Shown: one piece after another, positions 55,589-62,612 of the stretch | Layout: every line of letters starts with the position of its first letter | How positions within the stretch are numbered: the stretch's first letter is position 1 | Assembly (NCBI RefSeq): GCF_900115495.1 | Contig: NZ_FOWR01000031.1 | Span: 1-62,916 of the forward strand | Length of the DNA stretch: 62,916 nucleotides | Origin: Enterovibrio norvegicus DSM 15893 | Lineage (GTDB): Bacteria > Pseudomonadota > Gammaproteobacteria > Enterobacterales > Vibrionaceae | Reading direction: 5' to 3' | Notes under the pieces: generated by a model | What the model saw: only the letters and a program-made list of their open reading frames with translations | Database searches by the model: none | What the model was told of the DNA's origin: nothing | Position numbers and translations under genes: made by a program

Positions 55589-56944
55589 TTAAAGAGTCAC
55601 AGACTGCATTTTCTGCATGAGATGGTATTCGTAGCGTGAGCGACCGATTTCAAACAGGATGAAAATAGCGGACGCGAAGAAGGCCACGGCAAGTAAGGCA
55701 TAAAGCTCAGAGCTGGTGGTGCAATAAGGACGCACCATTTCAATCAGCGCGACTTCTCCGCCAAGGTAGAGCGCGTTGTAGATAAAGGCGCGACGTGAGC
55801 GGAAGGTTTGCTCCATGTACACCGTCATGCCGACATAGGTGGAAAGCACCAACAACGCTGGCGAGATCATGCGCAGGTATTCGGCACATTCCGCGGCAAT
55901 GGATGGCTCGTTAACCAGCCACAGTGCAATGTTTTCACTGAAGATAAACACGGCCAGCAACACAGGGATTTGGTACAGAATCGATTGGCTCACGAACTGC
56001 GTCACGCTGTTTTTCAACATGCTGTAGTCGTAGTCTGCCGAGTTTTTGTTGAAGCGAATCGCTTGGCTGACACCTACCGCAATCGACAACATGATGATGA
56101 GGTTCTGAATACGTGCATAAAGCGGGAAGGCAGAAGCCGCAGCATCGCTGTATTGCAGCAAGATGTAAGTGATGTAGAACAGCCACGCAATCAGGAGTAA
56201 GTAGCTGGAAAATATAGGCACAATAATGGACAGCAGCTGCTTCACTTGGGTTTGCATAGCGGAGAAATACGCCAGTGCGCGAGGCGCGATAATTTGGCGT
56301 AACGTGGGTGACAGTGTCAGCCCCATGGTGATGGCAACCAATGTTGAACATGCCGCCGCATAAGGCATCGACATCACGCCGTGGCCTTGCTTGGCGAAGA
56401 TGAAAATCAAGCTGAGTTGCAACACGTTGGCGACAACCACAATGCTGGTGGCGAGCGCGTTTTTCTCTTTCGCAAACAAACAGGTCGTCAGAATCGAAGA
56501 GACGGTGATTGGCAAGAACACCAAGGTCATGGCGAGCAGCAAATCAGAGAAATCGAGATAGGCGACGATAGGCAAGTGGAAATAAGATTGGAGCAGGGGC
56601 ATCAGCCCCCACACCATCGCGCCTAATCCACCAAACAGCACCACGGCCATGCCAAACAAGGTGGCAACCGCGCTGTGAACCTCGGCTGCCCCTGCATCTT
56701 CATGGCTTGATACGATAGGCAATGCGCCAGCACGTAACGCGTCAGACAAGGCTGACAAGGTGAAGCCAAACGGCATAAACACCGTGAGGATAAGCAGCGC
56801 GCGTTGGTCTTCTTGGCTGATTAACCACACCGCCAGCAATTGCGTGACAAACGTGGAAGATGACGACGCGAAAATGGACAGCGTCGATCCAACCGAGGAG
56901 AAGGTAGGGCCAACCGAAGAAAGGATAGAGGCGATATTTTTCAT
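55589..56944 (-). CDS. MATE-type multidrug/flippase exporter
   Basis: The 451-residue protein has about 12 hydrophobic helices arranged in two halves: 'ILTVFMPFGFTLSALSDALRAGALPIV', quoted as 'MPFGFTLSALSDALRAG', and 'MISPALLVLSTYVGMTVYMEQTFR' in the C-half. It has the feel of MatE/DinF proteins that export organic compounds by sodium or proton antiport. No lipid-II-flippase motif stands out. Its ATG overlaps the stop of the dehydrogenase gene. With a second exporter (RND) in the same operon, the product may be exported stepwise. Confidence 0.83.
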   Translation of the reverse strand: MKNIASILSSVGPTFSSVGSTLSIFASSSSTFVTQLLAVWLISQEDQRALLILTVFMPFGFTLSALSDALRAGALPIVSSHEDAGAAEVHSAVATLFGMAVVLFGGLGAMVWGLMPLLQSYFHLPIVAYLDFSDLLLAMTLVFLPITVSSILTTCLFAKEKNALATSIVVVANVLQLSLIFIFAKQGHGVMSMPYAAACSTLVAITMGLTLSPTLRQIIAPRALAYFSAMQTQVKQLLSIIVPIFSSYLLLIAWLFYITYILLQYSDAAASAFPLYARIQNLIIMLSIAVGVSQAIRFNKNSADYDYSMLKNSVTQFVSQSILYQIPVLLAVFIFSENIALWLVNEPSIAAECAEYLRMISPALLVLSTYVGMTVYMEQTFRSRRAFIYNALYLGGEVALIEMVRPYCTTSSELYALLAVAFFASAIFILFEIGRSRYEYHLMQKMQSVTL

Positions 56945-58053
56945 AGTCCGCTCCATGGGCTCACGTAATCGTTCCGCTTCAGGATGTTGACCAAGTTATG
57001 TTTTTGGATAACGTGCGTGCCTTCCATAAAGTCAAAGGCATAGCTATCGCGCATAAACTTGCGAACATGGGTGAAATGGTCAGATTGAAGTTTGCTGAAG
57101 TGCTGGAACAAGAAAGGACGCATTTGCTTCACTAAATCATCCAATTCAATTTTCGCCAGCGACGAATACGCCATGTTGTCCGGTTCTTTGTCGGCGGTTT
57201 TTGCCGCCACCAAGTTCACTGCCCGAATGGTTGAAAGAATGGTGTTGAAGTGGCGACAGGCATCTTGCGAAATACCTGCGTCTTTACCGTGGTCGAGCAG
57301 CACATCCACCGCGGCTTGTGCATAGCCGATGCTCAGGCCAACCACGCACGGGCGCATTTTGTTGAAGGTGCGGATCATCGAAAACAAGCCGCGCTCACAA
57401 GGGTGAAGGTGTTCACCGAGCAACTGCTCTTGGGGGATGGGTAGCTCATCAAACTTCAAGTAAGACAAGCGCGCACCACGCAAACAATGTTGCTTCAACA
57501 AACGACGTTTCACCTGCGGCGAGTCGATCATGTCTTTGGTGACCAGAGCGGCACGTGTTGCCAATGGGCTTGCCCCTGTTTTGAACAGCACCACGCCAAT
57601 GTCACCGCGCGCTCCGTTGCCAATTAACCACTTTTCCCCGCTTAATGTGCCGTTGGTGTAGCGTGATTCTAAACGCCCAGCATCACTGCCTTTACTTGGC
57701 TCTGTTACAGCAAAGAAGGTGCGGCAGTTATGTTCTTTTAAGTAGTCATAGAAATGGGCTTTCTGTTCTTCCGAGCCTGCTTCATTCAAGATGACGCCAG
57801 ACAGACTTGGGCCAGGTGAAAACAGCAATGCACCGGGGTCGCCGTAAGAAAGCTGCTCAAACATGCGAACGCGCTCTTCTGTTGTCATGGAAAAACTGCT
57901 CAGGAGCAGCGCATCCAATTGTTCGTTGCGAAAATCCGTGTTGCTGTGAATGTCTTGGTAGTTATCAACCGCGCTGGCCACTTCGCGAAGCCACTCAATG
58001 TGTTCGCCGTATTTCTCGCCGTAGGTTGCGGCATATCTGTCTAAATTGATCAT
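56941..58053 (-). CDS. Acyl-CoA-dehydrogenase-like flavoenzyme
   Basis: The 370-residue protein keeps 'FFAVTEPSKGSDAGR' (117-125, FAD/substrate loop) and 'RDSYAFDFMEGTHVIQKHN' with Glu344 as the likely catalytic base of the 'EGT' motif. The mid-region 'YaRxRxQFG' motif is absent, so it is a divergent member. It probably makes a double bond in an acyl or prolyl group bound to the operon's carrier protein, as PltE, PigA and CloN3 do. The ATG at 58053 is preferred because it overlaps the upstream stop (ATGA) and has GGAG 8 bases before. Confidence 0.85.
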   Translation of the reverse strand: MINLDRYAATYGEKYGEHIEWLREVASAVDNYQDIHSNTDFRNEQLDALLLSSFSMTTEERVRMFEQLSYGDPGALLFSPGPSLSGVILNEAGSEEQKAHFYDYLKEHNCRTFFAVTEPSKGSDAGRLESRYTNGTLSGEKWLIGNGARGDIGVVLFKTGASPLATRAALVTKDMIDSPQVKRRLLKQHCLRGARLSYLKFDELPIPQEQLLGEHLHPCERGLFSMIRTFNKMRPCVVGLSIGYAQAAVDVLLDHGKDAGISQDACRHFNTILSTIRAVNLVAAKTADKEPDNMAYSSLAKIELDDLVKQMRPFLFQHFSKLQSDHFTHVRKFMRDSYAFDFMEGTHVIQKHNLVNILKRNDYVSPWSGL

Positions 58054-58682
58054 CGCCATTGCTCCAAATCGTTCAGTAAAAGGGCATATTGCAGGTGATG
58101 TTCGACGCCGCTTCCGGCAAGAATGGAAATGCCGCCTTGCAGGTTCGAAATGATGTTTGAAGCCAAAAGCACGCGCTCTGACAGAGGCACGAGCGAATCA
58201 GGCAATGTTTCAGAGGCAAGCTGGAGTTGGAAAAGAAAACGGTGATAGTCGGTGATAGACAAACTCACGTTCTCAATGTCTAGCAAGGTGTTATCGCCGA
58301 CCTTTTTGGTTTTCAAACGCGCAACGAGGTGGCGGAAAAACACCGACATCTCCGTGTGAAAGCAAGAGAGGGACTGTTGAACGAAACCTTCCCAGGAGAA
58401 TTGTTGTTTGCTGGAAGATGCCAATGCAGACAGGGCAAGGGCGGGTAAGGCTCTCCCTGAACGTGTTGAAACCTTCACGATGTAAGTGTTGGGAAGGGCG
58501 ATGAGGTTTTCAGCCTCAATCGCATCCATGCTGACGGGTTGACCGCTGACATTTCCTCGGCGATCTATCATCACGAAGGTGCTTTCCGCACCGTGAAAAA
58601 CAGATACCAAGGTTCCTTTTAGCTGCTCTTCTTGCAGATCATCAATGATGCTGCAATTGTTTTCGAAATCGAGACGATACAT
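58050..58682 (-). CDS. Unrecognised protein with ACAD-like C-terminus
   Basis: The 210-residue protein gives no confident family. Its N-terminal half is beta-rich ('TLVSVFHGAESTFVMIDRRGNVSG'; quoted 'FHGAESTFVMIDRRGN') and its C-terminal ~90 residues are helical. The end 'SNLQGGISILAGSGVEHHLQ' before 'NDLEQW' recalls the last helices of acyl-CoA dehydrogenases ('GG-G...verl-RD'), so it may be half an ACAD or a helper of the neighbouring enzyme. Translation is coupled to both neighbours (TAATG before, ATGA after). Function unknown. Confidence 0.75.
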   Translation of the reverse strand: MYRLDFENNCSIIDDLQEEQLKGTLVSVFHGAESTFVMIDRRGNVSGQPVSMDAIEAENLIALPNTYIVKVSTRSGRALPALALSALASSSKQQFSWEGFVQQSLSCFHTEMSVFFRHLVARLKTKKVGDNTLLDIENVSLSITDYHRFLFQLQLASETLPDSLVPLSERVLLASNIISNLQGGISILAGSGVEHHLQYALLLNDLEQWR

Positions 58683-59572
58683 TACAACGGCCTCAACAAG
58701 CTGATGGTTGTGTTTAGCGATTCGGCATCTTCGTCAATGAAAACCCAAATACTGCTGCGGAATGAATCGGGGTTTTTCTGATATTCATCTAAAAGCTTCG
58801 GTAAGGTATTTACGGAATACTCTGGCGATAAATAGTGTGCGTTCTTCAGTAAATCAGGCGAGATGTCACGCTTGTCCGACAAATAATCCAACTGCTTAAA
58901 CGCCGCAGTATTTCGGTGAAGAAACAAGGTGCAATCACCCGCGCCGAGTTTGTGTTTCTCCAGCAGGGTTTTGATTTCTTCTGCCAGCGCAAAGCTCGAC
59001 GAATAGATCTTGTTTTCATTCAAGAACACGGAGTCTTCAAGTTTGAAAAGCGCACCGTCGTTGTTGGCTTGGCTGACGAACAACGCAGAGCCACTAGAAC
59101 TGACCGGCATGATGTTGTGATCAGGCAGGTAACGTGGCACAGCATTTTGCTCCATGCCCACCAATATCTTGGTGCGGGAATCGTCCAAACTGTCGGTGTT
59201 GAAAAGGATGTGAAGTGCTGTTGTGGTTGCGATTGAACCCACATCGCACACGTCAATGATCTCAGCCTCTAAGTCGCTTTTCCAAAGGAAGTAGGTCGCA
59301 AAGGCGGAGTACTCTGGGTCCCACTCGGGTGTCCAATAGCTAAAGGCCACATCAGAAATGTCAGGGTAAGCTGCAAACGGTAAATCGCTCTCAAGCACCG
59401 TATCAATGATGTTGGTGTAGCTATATTGGTCACCCGTCAAAAAGGTTTCTTGCGACAGGTCCTTATCGGAAATTCGGTATAAATCCTTAAAGTAGGTCGT
59501 ATACCGATCCCGGGGTTCCTGTCGTAGGCTCCTTTTTTCAAGTGGGAAATATTGGCAATAATTAATGTACAT
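58682..59572 (-). CDS. Divergent KAS III-like (thiolase-fold) protein
   Basis: The 296-residue product resembles FabH by eye. 'ISDVAFSYWTPEWDPEYSAFATYFLWKSDLEAEIIDVCDVGSIATTTAL' (72-120) parallels the FabH 'tp..p..a.....dv.aaCaGf.yAL' region; quoted here in pieces 'SYWTPEWDPEYSAFATYF' and 'IIDVCDVGSIATTTAL'. 'PVSSSGSALFV' fits FabH 'FGDGAGAAVL', 'LFLHRNTAAF' fits 'LVPHQANLRI' and 'YSVNTLPKLLDE' fits the C-terminal helix. The nucleophile Cys aligns with Ser113, and the third triad Asn is displaced. It may act as an acyl transferase, like CloN2. It is shorter than FabH (about 317). Confidence 0.65.
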   Translation of the reverse strand: MYINYCQYFPLEKRSLRQEPRDRYTTYFKDLYRISDKDLSQETFLTGDQYSYTNIIDTVLESDLPFAAYPDISDVAFSYWTPEWDPEYSAFATYFLWKSDLEAEIIDVCDVGSIATTTALHILFNTDSLDDSRTKILVGMEQNAVPRYLPDHNIMPVSSSGSALFVSQANNDGALFKLEDSVFLNENKIYSSSFALAEEIKTLLEKHKLGAGDCTLFLHRNTAAFKQLDYLSDKRDISPDLLKNAHYLSPEYSVNTLPKLLDEYQKNPDSFRSSIWVFIDEDAESLNTTISLLRPL

Positions 59573-59574
59573 AA

Positions 59575-59844
59575 TTAAGCAGCCGGTGCGAGTTCTACAT
59601 TTTCGACAATGTAATCAACCATTGCGCCAATAGAACTGAAATGACGTTCTTCCAAGCTTTCAGGGTTAATCGAAAAACCATCAATGGATTCCTCAAGCTC
59701 CATTAAGAACGTCAGTGACCCCAATGAATCCATCCCCAGATCGTCACGCAGGCTCGTATTTTCAGTGAGTACAACATCCTCTGGAATTGTGATGGTTGAT
59801 TTCAGGATGGCTACCATATTTTGATACGCGTTATCTCTTTGCAT
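59575..59844 (-). CDS. Acyl carrier protein
   Basis: The 89-residue carrier protein contains 'LRDDLGMDSLGSLTFL', with Ser40 as the phosphopantetheine attachment site, and the acidic helix II 'MELEESIDGFSINPESL'. It is the first gene of the operon and would carry the intermediate between ligase, dehydrogenase and KAS-like protein. The DSLGSL pattern is nearer stand-alone ACP/PCPs of secondary metabolism than housekeeping AcpP (DSLDTVE). The ATG at 59844 follows a GGAG site; the ATG at 59856 overlaps that site and is unlikely. No phosphopantetheinyl transferase is present here. Confidence 0.93.
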   Translation of the reverse strand: MQRDNAYQNMVAILKSTITIPEDVVLTENTSLRDDLGMDSLGSLTFLMELEESIDGFSINPESLEERHFSSIGAMVDYIVENVELAPAA

Positions 59845-60087
59845 AATTAACTCCATTTACGTGCTTTGGTTAGGTTGTGTGTTGCCATAAATCCATGAGT
59901 TCAAATTAAGCGTGGGAGGGCGATTTGATAACCTGACACTTATAACAGTAAGGGGGAGGGACGAAAGGTTAGAACGGATTGTTTGCTTTTATTTGTATGA
60001 AAAATAAAGGGAATAAATAAAAATGATGGTTGGTGTGGGTGTGAGGTGAAAGCGGTACTGTCATTTGTGACAGGCGAGCGGGTGCAT

Positions 60088-60200
60088 AATGCTTAAGAGC
60101 AGGGAGAGCAGGGAGATCAGAAAGAGGAGCAGGAAAAGCAAAAAGAGCAGAGTGGAGTTTTGAGAGTGCTAGATAAGAGCGAAAGATAAGAGCAGGGAGT
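60088..60200 (+). repeat. Purine-rich degenerate tandem repeat
   Basis: The plus strand reads as repeated AGAGCAGGGAG-like units (for example AGAGCAGGGAGAGCAGGGAG near 60097), strongly purine-biased. Non-coding; it could come from slippage and lies just upstream of the carrier-protein operon. Confidence 0.6.
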
Positions 60201-60204
60201 GTAG

Positions 60205-60365
60205 TGGTTTAATGAATCCGGACACCATTTATGGTGGTAAGGTGATCACCAAAGAAAGAGGTGCTCCATGACAATACAACGACTCCCACCATCCCGATTT
60301 TCGTTTCTGGCGTGTGCATTTGTATCGCGTGTCGGACCGGGTGCGGGAGGTGTTAAGGCGTCTAC
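60205..60365 (+). mobile_element. Possible insertion-sequence remnant
   Basis: The run from AATGAATCCGGACACC to GCGTCTAC contains a GAGGTGCTCC-ATG start with a short (36-codon) frame beginning 'MTIQRLPPSRF' that soon stops. A TGAATCCGGACACC-like end and a decayed small frame suggest an old IS fragment. No family could be named. Confidence 0.3.
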
Positions 60366-60377
60366 ATATTCGCTTTG

Positions 60378-60464
60378 AAACTATTTCGAACAAAAAAGGC
60401 CTAACAGATGCCTACCCATTGAATTTCCTATTCGATAGTATTGGCGGTGTCTTCGAAATAGTTT
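60378..60464. promoter_or_regulatory. 13-bp inverted repeat around promoter of VC0807-like gene
   Basis: AAACTATTTCGAA (60378-60390) and TTCGAAATAGTTT (60452-60464) are perfect complements 61 bases apart, and each includes the TTCGAA palindrome. The right arm ends 13 bases before the ATG at 60478, so it may be an operator or the ends of a lost small element. Confidence 0.4.
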
Positions 60465-60477
60465 GGAAAACGAAACA

Positions 60478-61182
60478 ATGAAGAGTGTTCCTACACACAA
60501 GCCACGTCCTATGGTTGACCTTCTGGTCAGTATTGTTGTCCCTGCATTTATTCTCATGAAATTGAGTGGCGATAACGAATTAGGCGCAAGTGGCGGTTTG
60601 ATTCTAGCGTTGAGCTTCCCATTGGGATGGGGCTTGTTTGAGCTAGTGAAATACAGAAAGTTTAACTTCATCGCCTTACTGGGTTTAGTGAACGTTCTGC
60701 TTACGGGCGGCATTGGCTTGCTCGAGCTTGATACCAAATGGTTAGCCATCAAAGAAGCAGCCATTCCTGGGGTTATCGGCCTTGCGGTTCTCGCCTCAAC
60801 CTTTACCTCTTCACCCCTGATCAAAGCCTTGCTGTTCAACCCATCAGTGATGGACGTTGAGAAAATCAACGAACGTCTGCAATTGCGCAACAGCATGGCC
60901 GCGTTTGAAGCGCGTTTGCTAAAAGCCACGTACTTTGTAGCCGGTTCGTTTGCTTTCTCTTCCACCATGAATTATATCCTGGCGAAATGGCTCGTCACCA
61001 GCCCAGCAGGAACGCCAGAGTTTAACGAGCAGTTGGGTCAACTCACGCTTTACAGCTACCCGATGATCGCACTGCCATCGACAGTGATGATGATGGCCAT
61101 TTTCTATTACCTATGGCGTACCATTCATGGTTTGACGGGATTGAAACTGGAAGAAGTGCTTGCGAACAAATCTGCGGGTTAA
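60478..61182 (+). CDS. VC0807-family inner-membrane protein
   Basis: The 234-residue protein starts 'MKSVPTHKPRPMVDLLVSIVVPAFILMKL' and has about 5-6 predicted helices. 'FPLGWGLFELVKYRKFNFIALLG', 'TGGIGLLELDTKWLAIKEAA' and 'IVTSPAGTPEFNEQLGQLT'-like 'LVTSPAGTPEFNEQLGQLT' are the pattern of the VC0807 family, of unknown function, loosely related to septation-protein-A-like proteins. The ATG at 60478 is chosen over a TTG five codons upstream. It has its own terminator. Confidence 0.75.
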   Translation: MKSVPTHKPRPMVDLLVSIVVPAFILMKLSGDNELGASGGLILALSFPLGWGLFELVKYRKFNFIALLGLVNVLLTGGIGLLELDTKWLAIKEAAIPGVIGLAVLASTFTSSPLIKALLFNPSVMDVEKINERLQLRNSMAAFEARLLKATYFVAGSFAFSSTMNYILAKWLVTSPAGTPEFNEQLGQLTLYSYPMIALPSTVMMMAIFYYLWRTIHGLTGLKLEEVLANKSAG

Positions 61183-61216
61183 GTTTGTATACGTGATATC
61201 GACATCGATGAAACAT

Positions 61217-61249
61217 AAAAAGGCCGCTGAATGATCAGCGGCCTTTTTT
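61217..61249 (+). terminator. Terminator of VC0807-like gene
   Basis: AAAAGGCCGCTGA/TCAGCGGCCTTTTT stem with a loop of four and T-run, 34 bases after the stop. Confidence 0.9.
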
Positions 61250-61601
61250 AGAATGTGCTTTACAGGCTCCACCGTAAATAAGGTCTCCTAACTTCTTCTG
61301 TTTAGTATTTGAATACTATTGCTATTAATTCTCATTAATAAGGCCGAAATAAGGAAGCTTTGTATTTTATCAAATCCTTATATTCATTAATCAAAAATAA
61401 CCTTCTATTTCTGATAGTTGAAATGGATAGTGTCTTTATAATATCCATAAATCGCTCAAGTAATCTAAGAGGTAATACTAATAAGAATGGTTATCGTTAA
61501 CTAAATTGTTGATAATATTTAGTTTTTTTGTTGCTAAATCAAGGGTTGTTAATTAATATTTTCACCACGTTGATAATATGTTTAACAAAAGGAACATCTT
61601 T
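61250..61601 (+). promoter_or_regulatory. Regulatory region upstream of bacterioferritin genes
   Basis: AT-rich 350 bases upstream of the bacterioferritin pair. The segment TAAGAATGGTTATCG (61482-61496) matches a 7-1-7 Fur-type site (TGATAAT-N-ATTATCA) at 11 of 14 positions on the minus strand. Bacterioferritin genes are often under Fur or small-RNA control. No gene is seen. Confidence 0.45.
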
Positions 61602-62072
61602 ATGAAAGGGCATAAAGAGGTCGTGGTTGAGCTCAACAGAATATTGACCTCAGAGTTGACGGCGATAAATCAGTATTTTCTTCATGCAAGAGTGTTTAGG
61701 CACTGGGGGCTGGAGGCTCTCAATGAAGTGGAATACAAAAAATCCATTCAAGATATGAAGCATGCAGACAAACTCATTGAAAGAATCCTATTTTTAGATG
61801 GTTTACCGAATCTACAGCATCTAGAAAGTCTGCGTATTGGTGAAGATGCCGAAGAGATGATGAGTTGCGACAAAGAAATGCTTGCGGACGAGCTGGTACA
61901 GCTCCGTGCAGCCATTGCCATCTGTGAAGACAAACAAGACTATGTATCTCGAGATATTCTCAACGAACTTTTGGAAGACGAGGAAGAGCATCTTGATTGG
62001 CTGGAAGCACAATTTGAATTGATTGGAATGACAGGAATACAAAACTATCTCCAATCTCATATGGACGACTAG
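61602..62072 (+). CDS. bfr: Bacterioferritin subunit with haem ligand, degenerate ferroxidase site
   Basis: The 156-residue ferritin-like protein stores iron in 24-mers. Like E. coli Bfr it has Glu18, Tyr25, Met52 (haem ligand at the dimer interface, in 'IQDMKHADK') and His54. Position 51 is Asp instead of the ferroxidase Glu, and position 94 is Leu instead of Glu; Glu127 and His130 remain ('EDEEEHLDW'). The di-iron centre is therefore incomplete while haem binding is kept. The ATG at 61602 ('MKGHKEVVVELNRIL') is the family start. A TTG/ATG upstream is less likely. It precedes its partner gene by 8 bases. Confidence 0.92.
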   Translation: MKGHKEVVVELNRILTSELTAINQYFLHARVFRHWGLEALNEVEYKKSIQDMKHADKLIERILFLDGLPNLQHLESLRIGEDAEEMMSCDKEMLADELVQLRAAIAICEDKQDYVSRDILNELLEDEEEHLDWLEAQFELIGMTGIQNYLQSHMDD

Positions 62073-62080
62073 GTGAAATC

Positions 62081-62560
62081 ATGAAAGGCAATCAAGACGT
62101 AATTTCGGCACTCAACCACCTGTTGGCGCATGAGTTGTCAGCAATGGACCAGTATTTTGTTCATGCTCGCATGTATGAAGATTGGGGTTTGCAAGAACTG
62201 TATGAGCGCATCAACCATGAGTCAGACGATGAGCGTGAACATGCCTCGTTGCTGATCAACCGCATCTTATTTTTAGAGGGCACACCAGATGTGAGTGCTC
62301 GCGAAGCACTGACAATCGGTAGTAGCGTTGAAGAGATGCTGCACAATGATTTGCAGTATGAATACAAGGTGGCGGAAGTACTTCGTAAGGTGATCGCGCT
62401 ATGCGAGGAAAAGCAAGACTACCAAACGCGTGAAATTCTTTTGCAATTGTTGGATGACACCGAATCAGACCATATGTATTGGCTAGAGAAGCAACTGCGA
62501 CTTATCAAGAGCGTGGGGCTTCAGAACTACATCCAATCCAAAATGGGCAAACCCGCTTAA
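62081..62560 (+). CDS. bfr: Bacterioferritin subunit with intact ferroxidase, no haem Met
   Basis: The 159-residue second subunit starts 'MKGNQDVISALNHLLAHELSAMDQYFVHARMYEDWGLQELY' (first 20 quoted: 'MKGNQDVISALNHLLAHELS'). All ferroxidase ligands are present: Glu18, Glu51, His54, Glu94, Glu128, His131. The residue at position 52 is Arg instead of the haem Met, and one extra residue lies before Glu128. It is complementary to the upstream subunit, as in BfrA/BfrB pairs of Neisseria and Pseudomonas. It ends just before a strong terminator. No bfd gene is seen. Confidence 0.92.
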   Translation: MKGNQDVISALNHLLAHELSAMDQYFVHARMYEDWGLQELYERINHESDDEREHASLLINRILFLEGTPDVSAREALTIGSSVEEMLHNDLQYEYKVAEVLRKVIALCEEKQDYQTREILLQLLDDTESDHMYWLEKQLRLIKSVGLQNYIQSKMGKPA

Positions 62561-62584
62561 TCTTAATGGGTATACCATCCAATG

Positions 62585-62612
62585 AAATCACCTGCATTGC
62601 AGGTGATTTTTT
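62585..62612 (+). terminator. Terminator of bacterioferritin operon
   Basis: AAATCACCTGC/GCAGGTGATTT with a loop of three, ending in a run of T, 25 bases after the stop. The insertion sequence begins right after it. Confidence 0.93.

Larger units (their letters stand above)
59845..60477. other. Intergenic region upstream of carrier-protein operon
   Basis: About 630 bases. It must hold the operon promoter on the minus strand near 59870-60050. It also contains an AG-rich degenerate repeat (60088-60200), a possible insertion-sequence remnant (60205-60365) and a 13-bp inverted repeat (60378-60464). No coding gene is supported. Confidence 0.55.

Noticed and set aside
49555-59844. Operon as a standard aryl polyene or polyunsaturated fatty acid cluster
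   Set aside because: No ketoreductase, dehydratase or elongating KAS II-type enzymes are present, only one divergent KAS III-like protein.
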